Assembly: GCA_013365325.1 (NCBI GenBank)
Contig: JABVXV010000150.1
Coordinates: 1-64,000 of the forward strand
Direction of reading: 5' to 3'
DNA length: 64,000 nucleotides
Origin: Dipetalonema caudispina
Lineage: Eukaryota > Nematoda > Chromadorea > Rhabditida > Onchocercidae
Shown one piece after another: positions 1-11,880 of this stretch. Positions within the stretch are counted from its first letter, which is position 1; each line of letters starts with the position of its first letter. The notes under the pieces were generated by a model, which had not been told where the DNA came from, did no database searches, and saw only the letters and a program-made list of their open reading frames with translations. The position numbers and the translations under genes are program-made.

Positions 1-240
<240 letters not shown>

Positions 241-840
241 CCTTTGATATGCGGAAACTGTTGAATTCTTTTACTTGGAAAGTTATATTTTGATGAACGC
301 CGAAATAATTGGAAACAAAGTTGGAAAATTTTAAGTCCAATTATTCCAGCATATTGTAACAATTTTGAAATTGAAATTATAATGGGAAGATTTAATTGCT
401 ATCAGTTATAATCATTTGATGCATAGTTTTTTATAGATTGTCAAAATTTTGACACAACATATTTAGACTAGAAAAAATCGTTTTATAAATACATTTGGAA
501 ATTTTATATAAATTCTATTCTATTTCAAAAAAATTCATCAATTTTACAATTCCATTAATTAATTTCTTCGTAATACTTTTCGATATTTTTAATTTTTTAC
601 ATTTTTATTAATTTTCTAGCTTTTTCCAAATAATTTTTAGCACGAAAAGTGTTTTGAACAACGTTCAAATTTTTTTTGTTAGTTCGTAGTTAAAATGCGT
701 GCAATATGCACGACATATGTAACATACATGCAGTACATTTTGCATGCAACCTGACATGCATTCATATATTAAATCATACTAATTATTCATTTTTAACTCA
801 TCGAAAATTAAGTAAGACATTTCATATTGTTAATTTGTAG
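241..840. other. AT-rich stretch left of the cysteine-rich gene
   Basis: I see no convincing exon here. The first recognised exon of the next gene starts at 841 in phase 0, so at least one upstream exon is missing. Short ATG-initiated frames near 250 and 694 could join in phase, but neither encodes a signal peptide, so I left them out. Confidence 0.5.
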
Positions 841-3800
841 CTATGGAAAACATCAAAAGCTGAACAAATGACAAATCAATGCTTTAATCCGGAAAAAAAC
901 AATTATTATACGTAATGAATTTATATAAATTTTGTAAAACTTATAAAAATCATTCTCGTGAAAGACGTGATTTACGTGAAATATGAAGTTAACTCAAAAC
1001 TTTTCGTTTAATTCTATTGGTAGTTTAAATCTCTCGTCAGTTAACCTAAAACAATCTATAACCCAATGTTTTCCGAATCTTCCAACATCAATGTGATGCT
1101 GAAAATTTAATTTCCTAAAAACATTGATTATTACTTTTTTTTAAAAAATGTGGGATTCGCCAAGCGGTGACATTCTGAAAGTAAGTAATGTTTAAAATGG
1201 AACAGATCAACTGATTTACAAATCTATGGCCTGTTATTTCAAATGAATTAATTTAATTTAGAGAATAGATAGGAAATTTAAATCAAAAGTGTAATTAGTG
1301 AACTGAAATGAAAACGAAAACTTTTAAAACGTGGAGAAATAATTATTTACAAAATATTTCAGTCCTAAATTAGGCTTTTGCGTATATGGAATCAATTACA
1401 AATTTAGCGATCGTACATTTACTTTTGACGATAAGTTATATTTCAATGACGATCAATTATACAATGATAATGATGCAACGATGGATGAATTTGAAAGAGC
1501 AGCAAAATCTTTGTGTGATAAAGTTAAGAATGATAGTAATGTCACTAAAAATGTGACATATTACTATGGCGCATTGGTTAGAGTAAGTTTAGATGAAACT
1601 TACACTTCAACTTATTTAAATAATAAATTAAATAAAGCAAATAGAAAGATCAAAGCTTAGCAATCTACATGGTTGCATAAATTATGAATAATTATTAGAA
1701 AGTTATTGGGATCAATTGAATTACGGAAACTATAAATTATAGTAAACTTAATACTACTTAATTTATCGTTTTTCTTTTTTTTCCTATATCTTTGAGTTAC
1801 TGAATATCTGTTTGAAATTTTGGAAATGATTGATTAATTCAATTTTATAACTTAACATGATATGGTTATAAAGCAATGGCATATGCAAATCATAAAAGTC
1901 ATTCGGTATAGCTAAAATAAATTTTATATTCCAAATCATTTCATCTCGTATTCATTTTGGAAACCGAATTTCGTTGCAGATGAAAACAAACACTTACAAA
2001 GATATGTTTATGGGATGCTGTAAGTCTTGCGAGAAGTTAAGTAAGATCAATTGGCTTATCAAATTGAAAATTCAAATGATAACACTATCGAACTTTGGTC
2101 TTCTACGAAAAGATGTAATAATATATCGAAAGAAAATGATTTCTTTCATTGATACCCAATACTTAACAGCTAAACGAAATTATGACAGAATTCCGACATG
2201 TGAATCGCCAGATTATGATCTTGTACGTGTAAAACGTATAATTTATTGTAATCTATTTCACTTTCTATACTTACGTAATTATTCGAATTGATGGTAAAGA
2301 AATGAACAAAATTGAAGTTAATTATAAAAATGAATACAGGATCAGAAAGATAATGGATAAGAAAATTAAGTGATTTTTGGATTATTTATTGATAATAGTT
2401 ACGATTATCTTAATAGCTTCGTTTATCATCAAAACTTTTAGTCTAATCAGAAAGTACTTCAGAAGATAGTTAAGATCCAACATATAATAAGAATGTGTTA
2501 ATTAGAAATGTTCAGAAGAACCCTTTTCTTTTTTCTGTGATTAAAAGATCATTTTCACGTTCAGATGTACTATTTCAGATTCCCGTATTACTTGGAAATC
2601 ATGTTGGATTCGCGGGTGCTTTCGACAGATTAGACTGGGAAAGTTTACTGTTACGTGCAATTGCACCAGCACGTCAAAAGAACGCTACGTATATAGGCCG
2701 ATATACGTCCGCTATTGCTAACAAATACAAACGGAATCGTTGCCTGAATTCATATTCATCAACAGTTAGTCTCAGAATCTTTTTTGCCAAAAATATACGT
2801 ATGCACAATTCACGTCCTTACATTTCAGCCTTCTAGTGTCTGTCTCATATACGTATTATCGACGAAACATTACGGTTATGAATGTTGCTGTTACGGTGCT
2901 GAAATTCCATATTGTCAAGGTTACTAAACCATCTCATACTGTTGCTTTTATTAAAATTATTATAGCTATAATTGCGTTATTATAAGTCAAAAAAAAAAAG
3001 TGGTTTAGAAAAAATTGTAATAGAATTTTACTATATGCTTTCTGTAATTTTACGTAATTATTACGTGATACGTGCATGCATTTAAAAGCAAAATGTTATC
3101 TATATTTGTGATTAATGTAAATTTTATTGCAGAACGAATAAGAAATGCAATAATAACTGGTCCAAGTATTGGTGTATTTCATGGAAAGAAAATAGCATGC
3201 ATCATTGATGTAGATAATATTCATAATAATTCAATGGTCAATTCTAATAGTAATGGAATTGAATTTAAAGGCGATGTACACAATTTAATAAATGATATGG
3301 AACGAAATGTAATGAAATTTAAACTATTATATATAGCAGTTTTTTTTGTTAATGTTAAAGAAACGAATAGAATATTCAAATTTTTACCTTAATTTAAATT
3401 AATCTTTCTTAATAGAAAAATAAAACGAAGCACTTGTGGAAATTTTATTAAATTTTTTCAATTTTGTTACATCTACAAATAATTTTCTCTTTTGATCACA
3501 CATATTTTATAATGCATTACTATCGAAGTGATAATTTACCTGCAGTTTTGTGAATTTCATCTCATATTTAATGGCAATAAACAAATAAATTATTCTTTCA
3601 ACAATTATTTTATAAAAGAAAAATTTTCCTTATTATATCAAAAAGCAGCAAATGCTATAGAACAGATAATAATTTCCGATAGGAATAAATTACGCCGGAA
3701 ACGACAATCAACGGTATAATTTGTAAATGATAATATCTTTAAAGATTTAAGATATTGAATTAATGAATTACAATAGTTAATTCTAGAAGTAAAATATCAT

Positions 3801-6800
3801 ATAATCGATGAAGAGAGTAAATTTTTTCGTAACAATTACAAATATTCCATTTACTTAGTTATTCATTTTAAATTGTTATAGGTTGAGAAGTATTTATTCA
3901 TTTAATTTAAATTAATAAATAAAATTTAACTATATCCATTGTAACTTAATTGGCATTATTGGATAGTTTCCTTTCGTTTAATTTTGATCAAATTAAAAAA
4001 TCTATCATTGTGATTGTGTTGTGCTTCGATAACGGCAAATTATTTTTTTTTTTCCTTATACTTTAGTTATAGTTTAGTTTTAATTTCAGGTTAATAAGTC
4101 TACCGAGCCATTTTCAAATATTACAAAAGATAATAATTTGGATGAAATAAATTCTAAAAAATTAATTGAAGGATATGTAAATGCAACGAATTCATTTCAA
4201 TGTATTAATTTAAGTAGTTGGGATGCTCGAGCGAATGATATTTTGCAATTTAATTGCGCACAACTTTTGCGTTCGTCATTTATTCCATCTAATTTTTCAT
4301 TCCTTTTTTACAAAAATTTTAAAACTAAAATAATCGAACTATTTAATTTTAATCATTTACACTCATCTAATCTTTAAAATAATTTATCCAATGAATGAAG
4401 CATTATTATAAGCTAATTTTTCGAAATATTTGAAAATTTCGAAATTTTTTTCTATAATCGATACAATTATCTTTTATTAATGCTTTAATTTTGTAAAAAT
4501 TCATGATTTGATCTCTCAAATCATCAACGTTTCCAGCATTAGATGCTCAATGTCCATTCAATAGTTCCAGAACTTTCGAACAACAACATATTATGTGCTG
4601 TTGTGGTCATCGGTCACTTTGCAACTACAATGTTTGTCAAAACTTTGAACATTTTATTGCCAACAATTTCGTTAATAAAATTTTTGCACTTAATCAGTTG
4701 CAACATTATTTATGCAAACTGCAAGAAATCGAATCAGAAATCAGGATTACTGAAAAATCTATTTGAATTCCCATAAAATTAGCAGCAATATTTGCATAGT
4801 TCTCGGCAAGAATATTACTTACTCGTTAATTTGAAATATAACAAAAAAAAAAGTTGTAATTTACTTCATTTGATTCCGAACTTACCAAATAATATCCAAT
4901 GATAACATTTTTGATAAATATGATAATTTCAATAATTATTATATCATTTATGGAATACATCTTATGAATCAGTTATTTTTTCAGATAGATTTTATAAACC
5001 GTGCAGCTGCAAAATCAATTCCTAATTTATGCGAATATAATAATGAATATCAGTACTTTCTAAATGATTATTTTTATCCTGCTTTACCGGTTGCTAATCA
5101 TTCATGTTTATTACATTTCATTTCCGGAAATGCTCTCCGTGATATGAGTCATTTTTTTCCAAAAGAAGATTCTGTTATCTTTTTTTTACCCGGTATTTCA
5201 TTTCATACATTTTCAAATTTATTTACTCAATCATTAATAATTAATAAAATATTAATCCAATATTCTCATATTACAATAATATTTTTCTCACTTGTACTTT
5301 TCTTTTTTTTTTTTTTTTTAGGTTCTGCTATACAACCAATTGATTTTTCATATGCATTGTTAGAACCTAATGAATGTGATTATCTTGATGTTGATGTTAG
5401 TTTTAAAATTTATTTCTCTATCATTAAATAGGTCAAAGGTCAAAGGAACAAAGTTATCAGTGATGTTATGTATATTATAGTAAAATGATATCGTTTTTTT
5501 TTTTTTTTTTTTTTTTTTGCAAATCAAATTAATTTTATAATTAAAAAAAAAAAAAAAAATTTTTTTTTTCCTTAAAGATAATAATTTACACTTAACATTT
5601 GTGGAAAATAGACTAATAAATTTTCATTATTTTCTAACAGTTGAAACATGATTATCTTCGTACACGTTATTGCTATGAATCAACTGAATTATTGAAATAT
5701 TTTGAAACGGAATACATGCCGATGAGATTATTTGCATGTCGATGTGAAACAACACCTGGTGAAATACCTTGTGATAGTATCCTGAAGCAAAATATCGCTG
5801 AAAAAGCTAAAGATTTAGTAATAAAATTCTTTTTTTTTTTTTATTTCTTTTTTAAAAAAAACAGTAAAATCATTATAACGAATAAAGAATAGAAAAAAAA
5901 AAAAAAAACTTTTAATACTATTTAAAATGAAACAATTTTGAAATTGAGATTATGTCTGCATGTTAATAATATATTGATTAATAAATTATTCAATTTAATT
6001 TATTCGTTGTTAGCATATAGTTTGAAAAATTTAATCTTAAATCAATCTATGCATATCTTTTTTTTTCATTGCATATGAAAATTTCTGGAATAATATCATT
6101 CTTTCATTACCTTCAATTTCAATTCTGAAATTTTACTTTAGGATCGGAAATATTATTGTGCGATATATAATGGTCAACATTCAATGGTATTCAATGAGAA
6201 GATGATAAGTGTTGAAGTGAATGATTTGTCACCATATTGTGTAACAATGTTGGATTTTAAAACAATTGGCGATAGTTTGTTGTTTTCCTTCTTTTTTTTT
6301 TTTTTTTTTTTTTCTTTGAACATTAAAAATAAATCTATTTGCGGCAACAAATATAATTTAAATAAACAACTTATTTAATTATCTTAAAAACTAACATCGA
6401 GATTCTTTTTTTTTTTTCAAAATTTTCCAAAAATATTCAAAATTATGAAATTTTAAAATTGATCAATAAATGGTATCAAAATATGATATATCTTTTGTAA
6501 TTTATAAATTAAAAATATATAAAGAAGGATGGTTATGTGGATAATGCAGAAAAGAAGAAGGATATGGAAGAATTTTTGTTTTGGTCATTTTAAAAATAAC
6601 CATAAAGCTATTATTATCATTTCCATTTTCAGAAATAATAAAATGTCAAAATTTATACAATTTAGCTATACATTTAAAATACTAATGTATATATTAGATA
6701 TTAATTGTATTATTGATATATCATTGATATTTTCTAATTCGATTCTCTTGTATTTAAATTATAACATTCCTTTCTTGTTAATTTGAAGCTAATCGAGTAA

Positions 6801-8937
6801 CTTTTTCTTTTCTCTTCAAAAAAAAAAGAAGGAAAGTATTTTTACCCATTTTTGCAGACTTTTATTATACATTTAGTGGTAATACAGCACGTAGAAATTT
6901 TATAAACAGAGCAAAATTCAAATTAGCAATGATTCCATATATGATGTACACATTGTGAGTTTTTTGTGATAATTTAAGTTATTTTCTTTTTATCATCAAT
7001 TAATCGTAATCTTTCATTGCTAAATCAATTTTCATTTTCATTCTTTTCATATAATCAAAAATTTGCTATATTTTTTCAAAATGTTAATTTCAATTGATAG
7101 TAATAGTATAACAATTAGAATGTTTGCTATATTTAATTATAACTGAAATTAAAATGTATAGAATTGAATTGAGACAATTTTATTTAATCAAATAACGAAT
7201 GAATTATATTAATTTGTTACATTTTAATTATCAGATTAGAAATGATATGTAAATTATAGATCTGGTGAAGCTACACAATTATGCATGCATTTGATAATTG
7301 GTGAAATGATTTTATGCATTTGTCGTAACAAATATGTGAATCGAAAACCTTGCAATTTGAATCCATATGAGAAAGGAAAAGCTTTACAACTTGCTATTTA
7401 TGAAACAAACTTATCTAAAGTAAAATATTTTTAATTCTTTCACATTCATTTAGAAATGGATCAAGACATCCAAGAAGGTATTAAATATATCTTTCAATTA
7501 TTATGGTAAATTTAAACTTTCACAAAATTTACACATCTATACATCAAATTATTTCCGACAACATAAATTTAACTAAAATCTTATTATGATATAAAAAGTA
7601 TTGGCTATTTTTTTATCATAGATTACACTTACACGTAAACGTACTCGTAAACATCAGCAATGAATAATTGGTCATTTTTTTTTTTTTTTTTTTTTTTCTG
7701 GATAATATCATTTTGTGTTTTTAAGAGTAGAAAAATGATTGCAAATGGACTCGTAACGTATACAACGTCAAAAGAACCAAAATGGTGTCATAGTGAAAGC
7801 ATTTTTAGTACTATTATTACTGATTGTTAGTTTTCAAATTTTATCAAATGAAAATTTAAAAAAAAAAAAATTTTATCTAAATGCTTCAACGATATAGCAA
7901 CAGAATATTGCGAATTATTCCTACTAATTTGCTATTAGTATGTATTACTAATTTGATTAACTAAAATAATGTCCTTTTTTTTTTTTTTAATGCTATCCTA
8001 AAGTTACAAATCAATTTATATTTCAAAAAAAAAAAAAAAAAAAAAAACCCAAATCTTATTTATCATATTAATCGTATCTTTTATTAATTAAATAATTAAA
8101 ATCAAAGTTTAAATTTATTCTTTTCAAAATTTTTGGAATTTTCATTTTATAGGTGAAAAAAAAGAAACAAATATAATAAGCGCATGCGTAAGGAAAACAT
8201 CAAAATTCAACGAGGAAGAAAGTAAATGTTGAATTTTTTTTACGAGGGAATAATTTTAGCATAATGTTGCATAAATATTTAATTCATTCCAACTATTAAG
8301 TGTAATTATTGATACTTCATTATCGGAAAATTTTTGCATTATCATTTAGACAAATGATAAATTTAATTAACAAATTTGATAAAATTATCTACGGCTCAAT
8401 GTTAATACTCAGAAAACATTTCATTGTGATGCATTTAATTTTGTAAGAAATAAATCTATCAAAATCCTGAAGAAGGAATAAACTTAGCTTCATTTGATCT
8501 TTATTTTTCATCATTAGACTAATTTTAGTCATTAGCATGAAAAATTAATTAGTTATTTCGATTTCATCAAAGAGTAGTTGAAAGGTTGAATAATTCAAAT
8601 CATCTATGCTTGACAAGAAGTAATCAAAAATATTTTCTTTCTTTACGTATCTTACACTATTTCAATTTTACCTAATTTTTACCATCTTATTCTATGTCTT
8701 AGCTTTTGTTAAATAATTCTTTTTTTTTTTTTTTAATTTCAATTATATTTAGGTCAAGATCTACTTTGTGCCGAAAAATTATTCTATGAGGAATGTGGTA
8801 TAGTATCAGAATTAAATTCAACAGATAGTACCGATGAGGAGGAAAGGATCGTTTGTTGTTGTGATGATAATTGTGATTCGATTGGTTTACTGTTGCATGA
8901 ATTTAACATTGACATGCTGTACTCAATGGAAAATTGA
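841..8937 (+). CDS. Large modular cysteine-rich extracellular protein, unrecognised family (5' partial)
   Basis: Eighteen exons join in one continuous frame: 841-911, 1363-1582, 1980-2040, 2579-2688, 2829-2919, 3133-3308, 3546-3713, 4090-4270, 4537-4670, 4985-5192, 5322-5395, 5641-5817, 6142-6274, 6858-6954, 7260-7419, 7726-7825, 8153-8221 and 8753-8937 (stop TGA). They encode at least 804 residues; the start and any signal peptide are not found. The chain is rich in Cys and N-glycosylation sequons. A C-x-C motif followed by a further Cys recurs: ECCCYGAEIPYCQ, MCCCGHRSLCN, ACRCETTPGEIPCD, LCICRNKYVNRKPCN and VCCCDDNCDS, with a likely degenerate TCNC copy in exon 4. This recalls the C-terminal signature of Ly6/uPAR or nematode ET-type modules, but I cannot assign a family. 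RRKR at residues 293-296 resembles a furin site. No membrane segment is evident. The weakest boundaries are the GTTCGT donor at 4271, the GTTTGT donor at 6275 and the 7726 acceptor. The function is unknown. Confidence 0.8.
3693..3704 (+). other. RRKR dibasic (furin-like) cleavage motif in the cysteine-rich protein
   Basis: Codons CGC CGG AAA CGA near the end of exon 7 encode Arg-Arg-Lys-Arg, followed by Gln-Ser-Thr. This fits the R-x-K/R-R consensus of furin/kex proprotein convertases. It lies at the boundary between cysteine modules and would divide the known chain into about 296 and 508 residues. Cleavage is inferred only. Confidence 0.45.
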
Positions 8938-10377
8938 CAATTTTAACAGATATTTGTAAACATATATATTATTTATCAATTGTAATTTTATAAATTATGC
9001 AATCGAAAAAAGTTAAAAAAAGAAATTTCAAAAATAAATGTTTACTTCATTGTGTGCATAATTATGCAAGCATATGTAAATTTGCGCTATAATAATTAAA
9101 GTGACAATTGTAAGAGGGAATTTGTTCTGTAAATGATTAATTAGCATTGAAATTACTATTACTTACAATATCCATTCGATTGGTTCATTCAACAATTTGC
9201 AATGGAAGTGATAAGCCGAGGTGTTGTTGAAATTTCTCAACTCTTAATATTTACTGTTTGTTTTTAATTTCTGATTAATTCTAAGCAATCATTCAAATAG
9301 GAAACAAAATATTCCAAAGAGCATTTGAATGTGACTTCTTTATTTCTTTTTGCTATTAGATTTCAACTTCTTTTTCAATTATTTATTAATTACTTCAATC
9401 TGACTTAATTATTCTTCGTTGTATTGCACTTTATAAAAAAAAAAGAAAAAATATAATCAAAAAATAAAAAAATAGAGGAATTAAGGGAGAAAAAGGAAAA
9501 ACTAATTGTTAATTAGTTACTTCATTATTATTATTATTAATTGTGTTTATTCTTCCAATAAATAATTTCTTGTGGCTGCTATATCGTAAGATTTCTTCAT
9601 AGTTGCTGAACTGTTATGTTGTATTTACTGTTAATATTGTGAGTTGCCGGCAATTGTATTTTAATTGTTTACATATTTATAATATCATAATTATTACGAC
9701 TCAAATTACATTTATCCAAGTTTAATTTATTCAACCATTTAAAAAGTTCGTAAACTGCTAAAAATTACTTGCAATCGGTGCATTTCGTAACCTTGAGCAG
9801 CTCTCGAGAGCTTATCAATCACGGGACCAATTTCTCTACTGCTACACGGCAGTTATTGATTGGATGGATGATCGATGGTTATGAATCTACTCAATCGCCT
9901 ATTACTACATGAATTTTAGCTCGAAAATTAATCGAGATTTTATTATGCGCGAATAGGCTGAACTCAAATGAATTCCGAATGTTTAGGCCGTACTTCTATT
10001 AAAGACAAATGCGGTAATACGAAAAGACTTAGTAATCACCAACAAATGTGGGATTTTGATGTCAACTGGGGTATATTCCGACAAACATGAAAGCTAAGCA
10101 AAATATAAGCTAGAATATGAAAAATAAGAAACTGTTCTACGTCATAGTTTCCTTAAAGCTAAAGTATACAGTAACTTCTAATATTAGTTTTCCTTTATAT
10201 GCGGCATTATTTCTCATAGTAATGATTAAAATTTTAATATTTAAAAGGCGCATATTAGGCTCATGAGAAGATCAACAAAAAATTTATTCTGATAATTTAT
10301 ATAACAATAAAGTACACTCCCAGAAGTGTTAACCAATAATAATGACATGAAAACGGGAAAGCAAGTTATTTTCAGCT
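8938..10377. other. Convergent intergenic region between the cysteine-rich gene and rpl-2
   Basis: It begins with the 3' UTR of the cysteine-rich gene; an AATAAA occurs near 9032. A short TTA run lies near 9523-9540. Bases about 9770-10090 are visibly less AT-rich than the surroundings and hold only short open frames without a clear start. The part next to 10378 must contain the rpl-2 3' UTR. Confidence 0.6.
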
Positions 10378-11780
10378 TTAAACCGCTTCTTCCTTTCCGT
10401 GCTTTTCTGGCTTGCCACCACGAATTCTGCCAGTTCTGCGTGCAGCAATGAGACCTACTTTACGTCCGGCACTTGTTCCACGTTTTACAGTTGATGGATG
10501 TCCAATGTGCTGGTGATTACCACCACCGTGAGGATGTTCTACAGGGTTCATTGCAACACCACGTACCGTTGGCCAGCAGTTGCGCTTAGCCTTGTACTTA
10601 TGATACGCATTTCCTGCTTTCAGCAGTGGTTTGTCTGTTCTTCCACCACCAGCAACAATACCTAAATGTATCAGAAAGTAGATATTAATACCAAATAAGG
10701 AACAAAAACAGTATTTGCGTCATAACATTTCACATGCAAGTCAAATTTGACTACAGCTGTAGCACACTAAAGGTTTTACGCAAATTTGGCATACAACAAC
10801 AGAAATGATACTTCCATCTCCTATTGATATGTATTCCGATGACATATACAAATTGTTTCCTATGCTTCGAATAAAAACGTACCGATCATTGCTCTATTTG
10901 AAGAATCCAACACCTTCTTTGCGCCAGAAGGCAAACGCACACGGGTTTTCTTAGTCTCCGGATTGTGTGCGACAACAGTAGCATAATTGCCTATAAAAAG
11001 ATACATGCGATGATAAAATGTATATATGGGCTTAAAAAACTATTACGAATTCTGAACCATACACTCTCCAATCATCACTGTTTGTTTCGCGACCTCTCTA
11101 AGACCTAGGGATACTCTGAAGAACTTCACTTCATTTACCTGAAGTACGCGCAAGACGACCACGATCACCAGTTTTTTCTTCTAGGTTGCATACAGTAGTT
11201 CCTTCTGGTAATTCGGAAAGTGGAAGTATGTTACCAACTTGAACTTGAGCTGAAACAAGACGTATTTTTTGCTGAAATCATTGCAATAATCGCTGATTTA
11301 CAAAATTTTTACTCATATGGCACACAAAGTACATGTGAATTGAACTACTAGCCAGTCGTTAAGATCCCATAGTCTCATACAATTCAGTTCTTCCATCACT
11401 TAGTAAATACATGTAAAACCCAAAGATCTTCAATGCAAGTAGCGTTCAGTTATGTGATACACTTATGTAATCCTGTCCAACCAGAAATAGGAAAATCTAC
11501 CTTTTCGTCCACAGTAAATAAATTGCCCAGTGTGCATTCCTTCTGCAGCAATCATTGTACTTTTCAGAATTTTATATCGATAAGGATCGCGAAATTCTAC
11601 GAGTGCCAGAGGTGCTCCACGTCCCGGGTCGTGCATAACAGTTTTCACCACTCCCTTAATATAACCATGTCGTTCCGCATAGTCCACTGGTCGTAACTTA
11701 GCTGCTCCTTTCCGATGTTTGTTATGAGCTTTAAAAATACCTCCCGGTCCCTTACGCTGTACACGTATTCTACGTCCCAT
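10378..11780 (-). CDS. rpl-2: 60S ribosomal protein L8 (uL2)
   Basis: Core protein of the large ribosomal subunit, uL2 family, which lies near the peptidyl-transferase centre. Four exons on the minus strand, in reading order: 11780-11501, 11249-11139, 10990-10883 and 10661-10378 (stop TAA). They give 260 residues, the usual length for eukaryotic L8. The protein opens [20 protein letters not shown], continues with the conserved HGYIKGVVK and [14 protein letters not shown] blocks, and ends with the [20 protein letters not shown] segment, which carries the invariant uL2 histidine loop. All four exons join in phase, with three GT/AG introns. An acceptor-like TTTTCAG lies at about 11804-11810, 23 bases upstream of the ATG, and is a likely spliced-leader or 5'-UTR splice site. 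The reading frame is also open upstream to an acceptor at 11871. Identity is very secure. Confidence 0.97.
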
Positions 11781-11803
11781 TCCAGTAACTTCCTTCTTCC
11801 AAT

Positions 11804-11811
11804 CTGAAAAT
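11804..11811 (-). promoter_or_regulatory. Probable trans-splice (spliced-leader) acceptor of rpl-2
   Basis: On the minus strand ATTTTCAG lies 23 bases upstream of the rpl-2 ATG. Nematode ribosomal protein mRNAs are commonly spliced-leader trans-spliced a short distance upstream of the start codon. A second acceptor-like TTTGTAG lies at 11871-11877. Which one is used cannot be told from sequence. Confidence 0.45.
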
Positions 11812-11880
11812 TTTGATTTACTTAATATTTCCAATCTCTTTAAAACTCTAACATCAGCACGATTCTCTTCCTACAAAGAA

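Noticed and set aside
1151..1183. ATG frame ending in an ideal GTAAGTAATG donor
   Set aside because: It could be an alternative first exon, but its phase does not fit the exon at 1363, and no signal peptide is present.
6529..6610. Lys-rich open frame between exons 13 and 14 of the cysteine-rich gene
   Set aside because: It lacks a pyrimidine-rich acceptor and is not needed for phase continuity.
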